Part shown: positions 23,027 through 30,721 of the stretch, in pieces | Layout: every line of letters begins with the position of its first letter | How positions within the stretch are numbered: position 1 is the first letter of the stretch | Origin: Myxococcales bacterium | GTDB lineage: Bacteria; Myxococcota_A; UBA9042; GCA-2863065 | DNA: 33,896 nt | Assembly: GCA_018780435.1 (NCBI GenBank) | Contig: JADMJS010000741.1 | Coordinates: 1-33,896 of the forward strand | Reading direction: 5' to 3' | Made by a program: the position numbers and the translations under genes | Notes under the pieces: generated by a model | Database searches by the model: none | The model's input: only the letters and a program-made list of their open reading frames with translations | Told to the model about the DNA's origin: nothing

Positions 23027-23901
23027 CGCGGCTCGTCTGTTCCTTCGCCGCCCTGCTCCTTCTACTCGGCTGCGCATCGACGCCGCTGGTGAGCGACGAC
23101 GGCTATCAGCACCCGACCTTCCCGTACCGTATCGCCTGGAAAGACAAGGCGAAGCGGCGGCTCCTGTCGCCGGAATGGCGGGTCCGGAACATCACGAAGG
23201 GCCCCGACGGCGGCGAGCCGACGCTGAAGACGGGGCGGGAATGGGAGTCCACCTACACGCGCCAGAGTGCGCCGGATGAGGCGGCCGAGAGCATCGTCCT
23301 GCCGAGCGTCGATCTGGCCTTCACGCCGACTGGCTCGGCAAAGGCGCCAGTCGCCGCTGTCGTCACCATCCGCACTTTCCCCATCGACCCGTCGCCCGGC
23401 GGTGGCGACGAGGATCTGGCGGCGGCGGCGGTCCAGCACGTGGCGCGGCTCGAACGCGAACGGGCGCTCGGGCCCTGGGTGCGGCCAGGGACGAAGGACG
23501 ACTCGGACGCCTTGCCGATCACGGTCACGGTGCGCTCAAGTCGCGTCCGCAAGGTCTCGGGTCGGCCCGCCGTGCAGATCGAGATGTCCCTTCATGAGGC
23601 GCGGGGTGGCATCACCGTGGTCCGAAATGCGACTGCGGTCATCGTGTTCACCCAGTACCGCTACGACCCTGATGGCCCCGTCGACCGAACGCGCCGGCCT
23701 CGTGGGCGCCTCTACCCGGTGCTCCTGTCCGTCGTCTGGGTCGGTTCGCCCGAGTCCGCCCCAGACTCCTGGCATCCCGAGCTCGATGAGCTGCTTGCCC
23801 GATTCCGCTTTGGTCCCCAGGAGATCGGAGAGGCGCCCAAGGCCCGTGCCGGAACGGTGAACCCAATGGGCGGCGACAGCGACGGGTTCGACTGGCCGTG
23901 A
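23023..23901 (+). CDS. Lipoprotein of unknown function coupled to gltS
   Basis: 292 residues, starting at GTG 23023 in a 4-base GTGA overlap with the GltS stop. The signal peptide ends in a good lipobox, LLGC (Cys17), so it is a lipoprotein. The rest is a soluble beta-rich region: FPYRIAWKDKAKRRLLSPEWR near the start, VAAVVTIRTFPID and VQIEMSLHEARGG in the middle, and LLARFRFG near the end. No catalytic motif or known family is recognised. The overlap suggests it is made together with the transporter and could help it or its substrate, but that is inference. The stop is 10 bases from the convergent Cys-rich lipoprotein gene. Confidence 0.8.
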   Translation: MTRLVCSFAALLLLLGCASTPLVSDDGYQHPTFPYRIAWKDKAKRRLLSPEWRVRNITKGPDGGEPTLKTGREWESTYTRQSAPDEAAESIVLPSVDLAFTPTGSAKAPVAAVVTIRTFPIDPSPGGGDEDLAAAAVQHVARLERERALGPWVRPGTKDDSDALPITVTVRSSRVRKVSGRPAVQIEMSLHEARGGITVVRNATAVIVFTQYRYDPDGPVDRTRRPRGRLYPVLLSVVWVGSPESAPDSWHPELDELLARFRFGPQEIGEAPKARAGTVNPMGGDSDGFDWP

Positions 23902-23911
23902 ACGTCGGGGA

Positions 23912-25870
23912 CTACTGAGGCACGGGAGGCGCCGGCTCGCCGAGCAGGATGGCTTCGCTGGCGTCCTCGAACGTGACGTGGATCACGACGCGCCCGCCCG
24001 AGGCGCAACGGCGGCCGACGCGGACGTCGGCGACCTTCTTACCGCTGAGGGTGGTATTTCGGTCGAGGAGGCGCGTCACGTCGCCACCGGGGAAGACGCG
24101 GTAGAGGCCGACCTGAGTGACGACGCCGCTCGCGACGCCCGTCCCGCGGAAATAGATGACGGCGCCGTCGGCGCAGAGGTGGTTTCCGGAGAGCCCATCC
24201 GGCGCTTCGGCGGCGAAGGTCTCTACCGCGCCCGGCATGGGCGTCGTGGTGTCGACGAGAGCTTCGGGGGTGCCGCCTTCGAGCGGGAGGCTGTAGAGCG
24301 CCTTGTAGGTGACGGGCCCGAGCGGCTTCTGGGGCCCGGGCGCGCCGCTGCCGACGAAGATGACGTTGCCCGCCGAGAGGACCGGGCCCGCGAACGCGCT
24401 GAAGGTGTCACCCGGGACGCCGGGGACGGCCGCCGTGCGGTCGATGAGCGCCACTGGCGCCCCGCCCGTGAGGGCTTGGCGGTAGATGCCGCGTTGGATG
24501 TCGCCGTAGGACGCGCCGATGGGGGCCTTGCCGAAGCCGACGAGGACGGCGTAGGTCGAGTCGAGATCGAAGACCGAGACCCCGGAGAAAGCGGAGGCGC
24601 CGTTCGGCATGGCCGTCCCGTTGTCGGCGAGGCGGGCGGCGCCGGACAGGTCGAAGGGAGCCGTGTAGGCGCCGCTGATGTTGCCGAAGTCATTGCCATT
24701 GAAGGCGATTCGGTCGAAGGAGACGATGGGATCGCCAAGGCCGACGAACGAGCCCGCGGCACCCGGGATGAGCGTGTCTCGGTTTACGAGCGCGACGAGG
24801 CCGAGCCCGCCTTGGCTGTAGACGCCGCGGTGGGAGTCGGTCCCAGAGCCGACGAAGACGACTCGCAACGCGTCGACGCGGGGTCCGTTGGTCCCGACCG
24901 CTTCGAAGGTGCTGAAAGTCGAGGCCGGCGCGTCCGGGAGGGGTTCGCCGGCGCGGGCGACCACGTTCAGGGTCTCGGTGCCCGTCTCGTAGGTGTAGAC
25001 GGCGTCGGTGAGCGTCGAGGTGACTGGGACCGCGGGCGCCGCAGTGGACGCCCGGAAGACGACGCGGTCGCCGAAGAACGAGGGCAGACGGTCGAACACC
25101 GTGAAGGCCGCGCCCGCCGGGTTGGTCGTGCCGGCGTCGGCGATGACGGAGAACTTCAGGTCACCGACGATCTCCCCGGTGCAACGCGGAGGCGGCCCGT
25201 CGGAACAGGCGCCTCCGGGCGTAGCGCCGCAATCGAGGACGTCGCGCGTCGTGAGGCAGCCGTCCTCGTCCTCACGGCACTCGCGGAGGATCGCCCCGTC
25301 GCAGTAGAGCTTCTCCTCGGCGCAGAGCGTCTTCCCGAAGCAGGGATCGGTGCTGCAGACCCCTTCGAGGCAAGAGCCGCCTGCGGTCTCAGCGCAATCC
25401 CGGCGCACGATGACCTTGCAGCCCGTAGCGTCGGGCTCACACGTTACGGCCGTGGCGCCTTCGCAGATGCCGATGTCGCCCGTACAGCGATCGACGCGTT
25501 GATCACACGGGTCGGGGGCCTCGACACACGTGCCCGCGACGCACGTTGTCTCGCCTGGACAGACCACGCGAGACTCGAGGAGGCAACCGGACGGATCGAG
25601 GGCGCAGATGAGGACCTCGGTAGCCGGCACGGCGTCGCCACCTAGACCGTCTTCAGGCAGGCCATCGGCGCCGACGGTGGGCACGCACAGGGAGCCCGCT
25701 TCCTGGCACACCGTGGCGGGGCACTCCGGCGCGGCGTCTGCGTGCGCGTCGTCCGCTGTGTCCTCGGTCGCGACGTCGGCCTCCTGCACGTCCGCGACGC
25801 CTGGGAAACGGAAGGTGCTCTCGCAACCCGAGGACAGCGCGATCAGGACGGCCAGCGTGCGAGACGTCAT
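23912..25870 (-). CDS. Cys-rich lipoprotein with six-fold beta repeat domain
   Basis: 652 residues; the ATG at 25870 overlaps the stop of the upstream gene by four bases (ATGA). The N-terminus has a weak lipobox (LSSGC, Cys16) and is probably a surface lipoprotein. Residues 20-240 are acidic and Cys-rich with three related modules: GC..ESRVVCPGETTCVAGTC, GC..VIVRRDCAETAGGSCLEG and GC..TRDVLDCGATPGGACSDG. The C-terminal 400 residues contain about six copies of a short motif (ARAGEPLPD, VNRDTLIPG, LADNGTAMPNG, LIDRTAAVPG, LVDTTTPMPG, LLDRNTTLSG) in a beta-rich frame, probably a beta-propeller or repeat scaffold. This layout is common in Myxococcota lipoproteins of unknown role. The tight link to the glycosidase-like protein suggests a joint surface function. 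Confidence 0.82.
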   Translation of the reverse strand: MTSRTLAVLIALSSGCESTFRFPGVADVQEADVATEDTADDAHADAAPECPATVCQEAGSLCVPTVGADGLPEDGLGGDAVPATEVLICALDPSGCLLESRVVCPGETTCVAGTCVEAPDPCDQRVDRCTGDIGICEGATAVTCEPDATGCKVIVRRDCAETAGGSCLEGVCSTDPCFGKTLCAEEKLYCDGAILRECREDEDGCLTTRDVLDCGATPGGACSDGPPPRCTGEIVGDLKFSVIADAGTTNPAGAAFTVFDRLPSFFGDRVVFRASTAAPAVPVTSTLTDAVYTYETGTETLNVVARAGEPLPDAPASTFSTFEAVGTNGPRVDALRVVFVGSGTDSHRGVYSQGGLGLVALVNRDTLIPGAAGSFVGLGDPIVSFDRIAFNGNDFGNISGAYTAPFDLSGAARLADNGTAMPNGASAFSGVSVFDLDSTYAVLVGFGKAPIGASYGDIQRGIYRQALTGGAPVALIDRTAAVPGVPGDTFSAFAGPVLSAGNVIFVGSGAPGPQKPLGPVTYKALYSLPLEGGTPEALVDTTTPMPGAVETFAAEAPDGLSGNHLCADGAVIYFRGTGVASGVVTQVGLYRVFPGGDVTRLLDRNTTLSGKKVADVRVGRRCASGGRVVIHVTFEDASEAILLGEPAPPVPQ

Positions 25871-28020
25871 CCGCCGGCACCGCCGAGCTCGACGACGACG
25901 AGCCGGTGGACGTCGACGGTGACGTCGAAGACCACCTCGTCGCCGACCTTCCGGAAGTCGACGCTGCCGTCGCCGCCGCGTGCGGACGTCGTCGTGACGG
26001 CCGTGACGGCGCGACTACCCACGTTCAGACGCACCTCGAAGGTCTTGGACTCGACGGCGAAGGTGCCGTCGGCGCCGGAGAAGTTCACGAACTGGACCAC
26101 CTGGCGATCGCCGAGCTCCTTGGCCTCGGCGTACACCGTAGGCGGTGCGGTGGTGGTGAGCAGTGGGTCGGCACGGCGCGCGAAGGCGTCGACCTCATCG
26201 AGGGCTGCCGCGTCGCCGTCGCGCATGATCTGCCTACCCAGCTTTGCCGGGCAGAAACGAACGGTGCCTTTGCCGAGGGGCTTCTCGCTACAGGGCTGAG
26301 CCACCGGCTCCACCGGCTCGAGGGGGGCCTCGCCCTCGACGGTCGGTTCCGGCAGAGGCGGGAGCACGTCGGCGAACGCGCCAGTGGGCCGTATCGAGCC
26401 GTCTTCTTTCGCCAATCCAGGCCAGGCGTGGGTGAACAGGATCTCGCCGCCCGCCTCGGCGAAGTTGCGGAGCACGGCGGCTTCGGCGTCAGAGACGGCT
26501 TCGAGGGCCGGAGCGATGATGACGTCGTAACGCGCCGCATCGGCCGTCGTGATGAGCCGCGACGGGAGCAGGTCGAAGGGCACGTGGCGCTGGACGAGCG
26601 CTTTCACCATGCCGCGGTACTCGGCCATGTAGAAGGACTCTCGGACGCTGTCCCCTTCGGCGGTCGTCCACCACGGCTTGCCCGCGTCAGGGTTTGTCCA
26701 GGTGGTGAAGAGTGACACACCGCAGGTGTCGGTGAACATACAGCTATCGACGACGGCCCGCGAAGCCGACGAGTGGAGGAGCGCCACTCGGGCCTTGGAC
26801 TCGGAACGGAAGACGAGATCCTCGTTTGCTTCCAGCCACTTGAACATCCGCGTGCGGTAGTCGACGCCGACCGTCGACGTCATCTCGGGCACCTTCAGCT
26901 CGTAAGGGTTCACGCCGGCCGTGAAACACGAGGCCATGACGACCTCGGCGTCATCGGGGTTCTGGCCATAGGAGAACGCCCACGCGCCGCGTCCTTGGTC
27001 GGCGCCGCGGCCGAACTTGTACATGGCGATGAGGTTGTAGAAGTCGTCCGCTTGGCCGCGCGCCATCGCGGAGTCGTCGCTGAGGACGTCGACCTCCCAG
27101 ACGTGGTGAAAGTTCTCGAGCGGCCCCTGCATCGCTCCGTCGAGGCCTTCGAGGATGGCGGCGTTGTAGTCCATCGTCACGGTCTCGACGATGAGCTTGA
27201 AGTTCGGATTTACGGCGAGGACGCGCTCGCGCGCCTCCTTCAGGAAGCGGTCGATCTCGACGTGGCGCCACCAGATCCAAGCCCGCGCGATGGGGTCGGC
27301 TGGGTCGAAGCGCCCCTGGTCGTCGGGCTTCGGCATGAGGAGGCCGGTGTCGGTCTCGAACTGCGCGATGTCGGCTGGGTTGTAGGAGGCCCAGCGCCCA
27401 ACGACGTCGTTGTAGAGCGGCACGTCGAGCCAGAAGCCGTCGATGCCCGACGCCGCGATCGCCTCGAGGCGGGAGAAGAAGTACTCGCGATAGCCGGAAC
27501 GCGGGCTCATCCACGCGCTCTCGTCGCCCGGCTCGATCCAGAAGACTTTGCTGCCGTAGAAGACGTTGGGCGTGCCGTTCCAGCTGAGCTGCACCCAATC
27601 CGGGTGGTCCTTTGACATCGACCGACCGATCTCGCCGCCGATGCTCACGACTTCGAGGCTCGTGCCATACCAAACGACCTTGAGGTTCCGCTCGCGTGCG
27701 AGCCCAGCAACGCTGGACATGAGGCGCACTTCGCTCTCGAATTCCTCGTCCGTTAGGTACTCACTCAGGCGGGAGTCCGCTTCGACGACCGTGACGCCCT
27801 GTTCGACGAGCTCGTTCAGGAGCTCGCCGATCTCGTCCGCTCCCTGCCCGGCGTAGACCGGCAAGCCCGCTAACCGAGCGACCGTGGGCCAATCCGTTGG
27901 CGGAGTCGGCGCCTTCAGGACGATGCCGGATCCCTCGTCAAAGGGCAGGACGTCGATGCAGCCCGTGGACGACAGGGCGGCGACGGCGGAGGTGATGACG
28001 CGAAGGGCCTGGCGGCGCAT
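25867..28020 (-). CDS. Glycosidase-like (alpha-amylase/GH42-like barrel) lipoprotein
   Basis: 717 residues. The ATG at 28020 is preceded by TTGGGAG at good spacing; an upstream in-frame TTG adds only four residues. The N-terminus looks like a lipoprotein signal (SSTGC, Cys21), with a weak lipobox. A TIM-barrel-like region (about 40-420) has LKVVWYGTS, WIEPGDESAWMSPRSGYR, GIDGFWLDVPLYND and FKLIVETVTMDYN, in which Asp of FWLDV and Glu of IVETV sit where beta-galactosidase/amylase-type catalytic acids lie. Later (about 500-570) comes a Rossmann-like module (YDVIIAPALEAVSD, GGEILFTHAWPG) as in GH42 trimerisation domains, then a beta domain. No exact GH family can be named. The stop overlaps the Cys-rich lipoprotein start by four bases. 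Probably a surface-bound carbohydrate-active protein. Confidence 0.75.
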   Translation of the reverse strand: MRRQALRVITSAVAALSSTGCIDVLPFDEGSGIVLKAPTPPTDWPTVARLAGLPVYAGQGADEIGELLNELVEQGVTVVEADSRLSEYLTDEEFESEVRLMSSVAGLARERNLKVVWYGTSLEVVSIGGEIGRSMSKDHPDWVQLSWNGTPNVFYGSKVFWIEPGDESAWMSPRSGYREYFFSRLEAIAASGIDGFWLDVPLYNDVVGRWASYNPADIAQFETDTGLLMPKPDDQGRFDPADPIARAWIWWRHVEIDRFLKEARERVLAVNPNFKLIVETVTMDYNAAILEGLDGAMQGPLENFHHVWEVDVLSDDSAMARGQADDFYNLIAMYKFGRGADQGRGAWAFSYGQNPDDAEVVMASCFTAGVNPYELKVPEMTSTVGVDYRTRMFKWLEANEDLVFRSESKARVALLHSSASRAVVDSCMFTDTCGVSLFTTWTNPDAGKPWWTTAEGDSVRESFYMAEYRGMVKALVQRHVPFDLLPSRLITTADAARYDVIIAPALEAVSDAEAAVLRNFAEAGGEILFTHAWPGLAKEDGSIRPTGAFADVLPPLPEPTVEGEAPLEPVEPVAQPCSEKPLGKGTVRFCPAKLGRQIMRDGDAAALDEVDAFARRADPLLTTTAPPTVYAEAKELGDRQVVQFVNFSGADGTFAVESKTFEVRLNVGSRAVTAVTTTSARGGDGSVDFRKVGDEVVFDVTVDVHRLVVVELGGAGG

Positions 28021-28101
28021 GACGGCTCCCAAGATCGAGACGAGCGGCGCTGATCACGCACGATGCCGCAGTCCGGCCGTCCGATTCATCGCCAACCCGC
28101 G

Positions 28102-28131
28102 ACTTTGCGCCTTCCCGGTTATAACGGTCAA
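28102..28131 (-). promoter_or_regulatory. Candidate promoter for the glycosidase-like lipoprotein operon
   Basis: On the minus strand, TTGACC (28131-28126), an 18-base spacer and CAAAGT (28107-28102). It lies in the 146-bp divergent gap; a TATAAC at 28120-28125 on the plus strand may serve the MmcQ gene but has no good -35. Confidence 0.3.
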
Positions 28132-28166
28132 CGCTCGAGTAACCGACGAACGTCGAGGAGCCCTGC

Positions 28167-28538
28167 ATGCATGCCCTTTTGGAGAACGCCGAAGCGCTGA
28201 AAGCGCTCGCTCGAAGCTACCCCGAAGCGACCGAAGACTTCCCGTGGGGCGAGAGCGCCTTCAAGGTGAAGAACAAGGTCTTCGTCTTCATGCACGTGAC
28301 CCCGACGGCTGGCGCCGAGCGGGTGTCGATGTCGTTCAAGCTCCCGACGTCACGCCACCAGGCGCTCAGCCTTCCCTTCGCGAGCCCGACCGGCTACGGC
28401 CTCGGGAAGCACGGATGGGTGACGGCGGTCTTCGACCATGAGGCCGCGTTGCCCATGCCGCTGATCACGGCGTGGATCGACGAGAGCTATCGGGCCGTGG
28501 CGCCGAAGAAGCTGGTGGCGGCGCTCGACGCTCGTTGA
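28167..28538 (+). CDS. MmcQ/YjbR family protein (DUF419)
   Basis: 123 residues. It has the typical short YjbR/CyaY-like alpha-beta fold: LARSYPEATEDFPWGESAFKV near residue 16-36, KVFVFM in the second strand, MSFKLP, then GYGLGKHGWVTAVFD and the helix ITAWIDESYRAVAPKKLV. The conserved Pro-Trp-Gly and GKHGWV are intact. Members are annotated as DNA-binding in some databases, but their role is not established. Start ATG at 28167 follows GGAG at a good distance; a second ATG lies four bases before it out of frame. It stands alone, with a palindrome immediately downstream. Confidence 0.85.
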   Translation: MHALLENAEALKALARSYPEATEDFPWGESAFKVKNKVFVFMHVTPTAGAERVSMSFKLPTSRHQALSLPFASPTGYGLGKHGWVTAVFDHEAALPMPLITAWIDESYRAVAPKKLVAALDAR

Positions 28539-28542
28539 CGGC

Positions 28543-28563
28543 TGTGCGCACGTCGTGCGCACA
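28543..28563. repeat. Perfect palindrome after the MmcQ/YjbR gene
   Basis: TGTGCGCAC (28543-28551) and GTGCGCACA (28555-28563) form a 9-bp inverted repeat with a GTC centre, five bases after the stop. No T-tract follows. It can be a Rho-assisted terminator hairpin or, because it is two-fold symmetric and lies 140 bases before the next gene, an operator. Confidence 0.6.
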
Positions 28564-28703
28564 ACGGGGAACGACGTACCCGAGAGCGACCGCTGGCGAA
28601 AAGCGTCCTGATTTCAGGGCTATGTATCCCAACACCGTCGGGTATGGGTGGTGCACCAGGGGGCATCGGCGCTGTCGTGCGCCGCATCGTCCTGGAGGAC
28701 CCC

Positions 28704-30464
28704 ATGCTCCCCATCGTCTCACGCTCAGTGTTCCGTCTTGCTGTCGCCGCGTCCGCAGGCAACGCCCTCATGGCGCCCGTCGCTCGCGCGGAGGAGTTCT
28801 CGATCGCCGACATGGTCGACCACGACCAACGTCGCATGTGGATCCCAGGCGAGGGGTCGATGTACTGCGGTCCGACCAGCATGTACGACCTCATCAACTA
28901 CGTGGCCGAACGCGGGTATCCGGGCGTGCTTCTGACGCCGGACGACCCGGGCAACGCCATGCTCGATCAGGACCCCTACATTGGCCACACCATCCGGCTC
29001 GCCGCGCTGGGCGAGGCGTGTGGCACCGACCCCGAGAAGGGCGGCGGGAGCTGCCGAGACGCCGCGCAGGCCAAGTTCGACGTGTTCGAGCCCGACGCCG
29101 AGGTGGTCATCTTCAAGCCATGGTCGAACGTGGAGTTTCGGGCGATGGTCGCCGAACTGTACATGCGCGCCGGTGGCCTCGTTCAGATCATCTACGGCCA
29201 CTACAAAACGATGGCGCGAATCTGGAAGCTCGAGCCGGATGACCTCGCCTTCGACCTCGTCAGCGACCAGTACACGCGCGACGGCGGCCATTTCGTGGTC
29301 CTGGACGGCTTCCACGTCTACGAGAGTTCGGGCTCGCTCGTGCACCACATTACCTATCGAGACCCGGCGCGGGACGACAAAGACTCCGGCAATCCGTTCT
29401 GGCTGCTCGTTCAGTCGATGTGGGCCACGACGAAGAGGCGCGTCTGGACCGATGAGAGTTACGAGTTCTTCAATGCCGCGAACCCGCTCGAAGGGACGCA
29501 CAAGGTCGTGGCGACGATCGGCGACAAGACCACCGACTGGAAGAAGACCGTCCGAATCTGGGAGGGTATGAACGTCATGCTGTCGCAGGCCGGCCTGACC
29601 GAGCTGGTCGGCTCGTCGAGCGACGCCCTGGTCTTCGACGTCCCCCTCGACTTTGGCCTCGAGCTCGTCATCGATGGCGAGCCGTCCAAGCAGGGCGCCC
29701 AGTTGCCGGACCCAGGAGTACTGGGCGTCGGCTCTATCACGGACGCACGCTTCGACCAGAACACCGGCGCCGTCAAAGTCCTCGTCGAGGGCCAACGATG
29801 CCTCATGTCCCGAGCCCTCGATGGCGGCGAGGCGTCATGCGCCATCGACCTCGGCGTCACCCCGACCGCGTTCTCACTCGCGCTCGGCCTCGGCGCTACG
29901 CTGCTCCTGACGGACGACGGCTACCTCACGAAGGTCGGGAGCGAAGGCGAGGTCGCCGCCCGCGCCGGGTCGCTCGGCGCCACCAGCATCACCTTCGACG
30001 AGGCCCGGAAGGAGGTGATCCTCGCGAGCGAATCGGAGGTGCAGTGGCTGAACGCCGACCTACGGGTGATCCGAACGGTGCGGCTGCCAGAGCCACCGCG
30101 CGAGGCACGCGGCGTCGAAGTGGCCGTCGACCCGCGAACGAGCGTCGTTTGGGTGCTCCGTAAAGGCACGAGCCAGATCGTGCAGGTCACGGCCGGCGAA
30201 CCCGCCACACGCGTCGTGACCCTCGATGGCGCCGCCGCACCCTCGGGCCTCGAGATCCTCCGCAGCGGCCGAATTCTGATCGTCGATGGCAGTGCGACGG
30301 CAGTCTTCGACGCGAACGGCCGGCGCGTCTCGTCGATGTGGGCCGGGCGCCCGGCCCGCGGCTTCTATCGCCTTCTTCGGGCCTACGGCGACGAGCCGAC
30401 CTACGAGACGCCCGAGGAGGGGCGCTCGCTGTCGCCGGACGAGATCATCGCCGAAGAAGACTGA
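28704..30464 (+). CDS. Exported C39-like papain-fold peptidase fused to a beta-propeller
   Basis: 586 residues, starting at ATG 28704 after CTGGAGGAC. Residues 1-29 are a signal peptide ending VARA before EEF. The first domain (30-270) is papain-fold C39-like: a nucleophile Cys55 in GSMYCGPTSM, the block Asp-rich GYPGVLLTPDDPG, and His196 in GGHFVVLDGFH with Asp201 as a possible third residue. The C-terminal region (about 325-565) has repeated beta units such as LLLTDDGYLTKVGS, ILASESEVQWLNAD, VWVLRKGTSQIVQV and ILIVDGSATAVFD, which read as a beta-propeller. C39-like domains cut peptides or only bind them; the active residues here are present but specificity is unknown. No ABC transporter adjoins, so this is not a bacteriocin processing pair. 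It acts outside the cytoplasm. Function is open. Confidence 0.78.
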   Translation: MLPIVSRSVFRLAVAASAGNALMAPVARAEEFSIADMVDHDQRRMWIPGEGSMYCGPTSMYDLINYVAERGYPGVLLTPDDPGNAMLDQDPYIGHTIRLAALGEACGTDPEKGGGSCRDAAQAKFDVFEPDAEVVIFKPWSNVEFRAMVAELYMRAGGLVQIIYGHYKTMARIWKLEPDDLAFDLVSDQYTRDGGHFVVLDGFHVYESSGSLVHHITYRDPARDDKDSGNPFWLLVQSMWATTKRRVWTDESYEFFNAANPLEGTHKVVATIGDKTTDWKKTVRIWEGMNVMLSQAGLTELVGSSSDALVFDVPLDFGLELVIDGEPSKQGAQLPDPGVLGVGSITDARFDQNTGAVKVLVEGQRCLMSRALDGGEASCAIDLGVTPTAFSLALGLGATLLLTDDGYLTKVGSEGEVAARAGSLGATSITFDEARKEVILASESEVQWLNADLRVIRTVRLPEPPREARGVEVAVDPRTSVVWVLRKGTSQIVQVTAGEPATRVVTLDGAAAPSGLEILRSGRILIVDGSATAVFDANGRRVSSMWAGRPARGFYRLLRAYGDEPTYETPEEGRSLSPDEIIAEED

Positions 30465-30721
30465 ACGGGGCGCCTCCGCGGTGGGGACGTTCTCCTCACT
30501 ATGTAGAGGTTCTCCACGCTGACCAGCCAATGGTCGGAGGCACAGCAGGCGTCAGGGTTGCTGGAAGCGCCAAGACCGGAGCTGCGTCAGTCACCTTCAC
30601 CGATTTGGCCCGGCCCCGCCGTTCGAGCCCACGCGTGCAGGCGCTGACGCGGCCACCCGAGGGATCGAGTCCTTCGACATGGCCTTTGCGGCAGACCATG
30701 CGGCCGTTGTAGCGTGGCCCC

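Noticed and set aside
23978..25645. 555-residue open frame on the plus strand inside the Cys-rich lipoprotein gene
   Set aside because: Antisense of a strongly patterned coding sequence; composition is Asp/Glu/Arg/Ala-rich without motifs.
28167..28538. DNA-binding function for the MmcQ/YjbR protein
   Set aside because: The database label exists, but nothing in the sequence shows DNA binding.
28725..29795. 356-residue open frame on the minus strand inside the C39-like gene
   Set aside because: Shadow of the real frame, with no recognisable domain.
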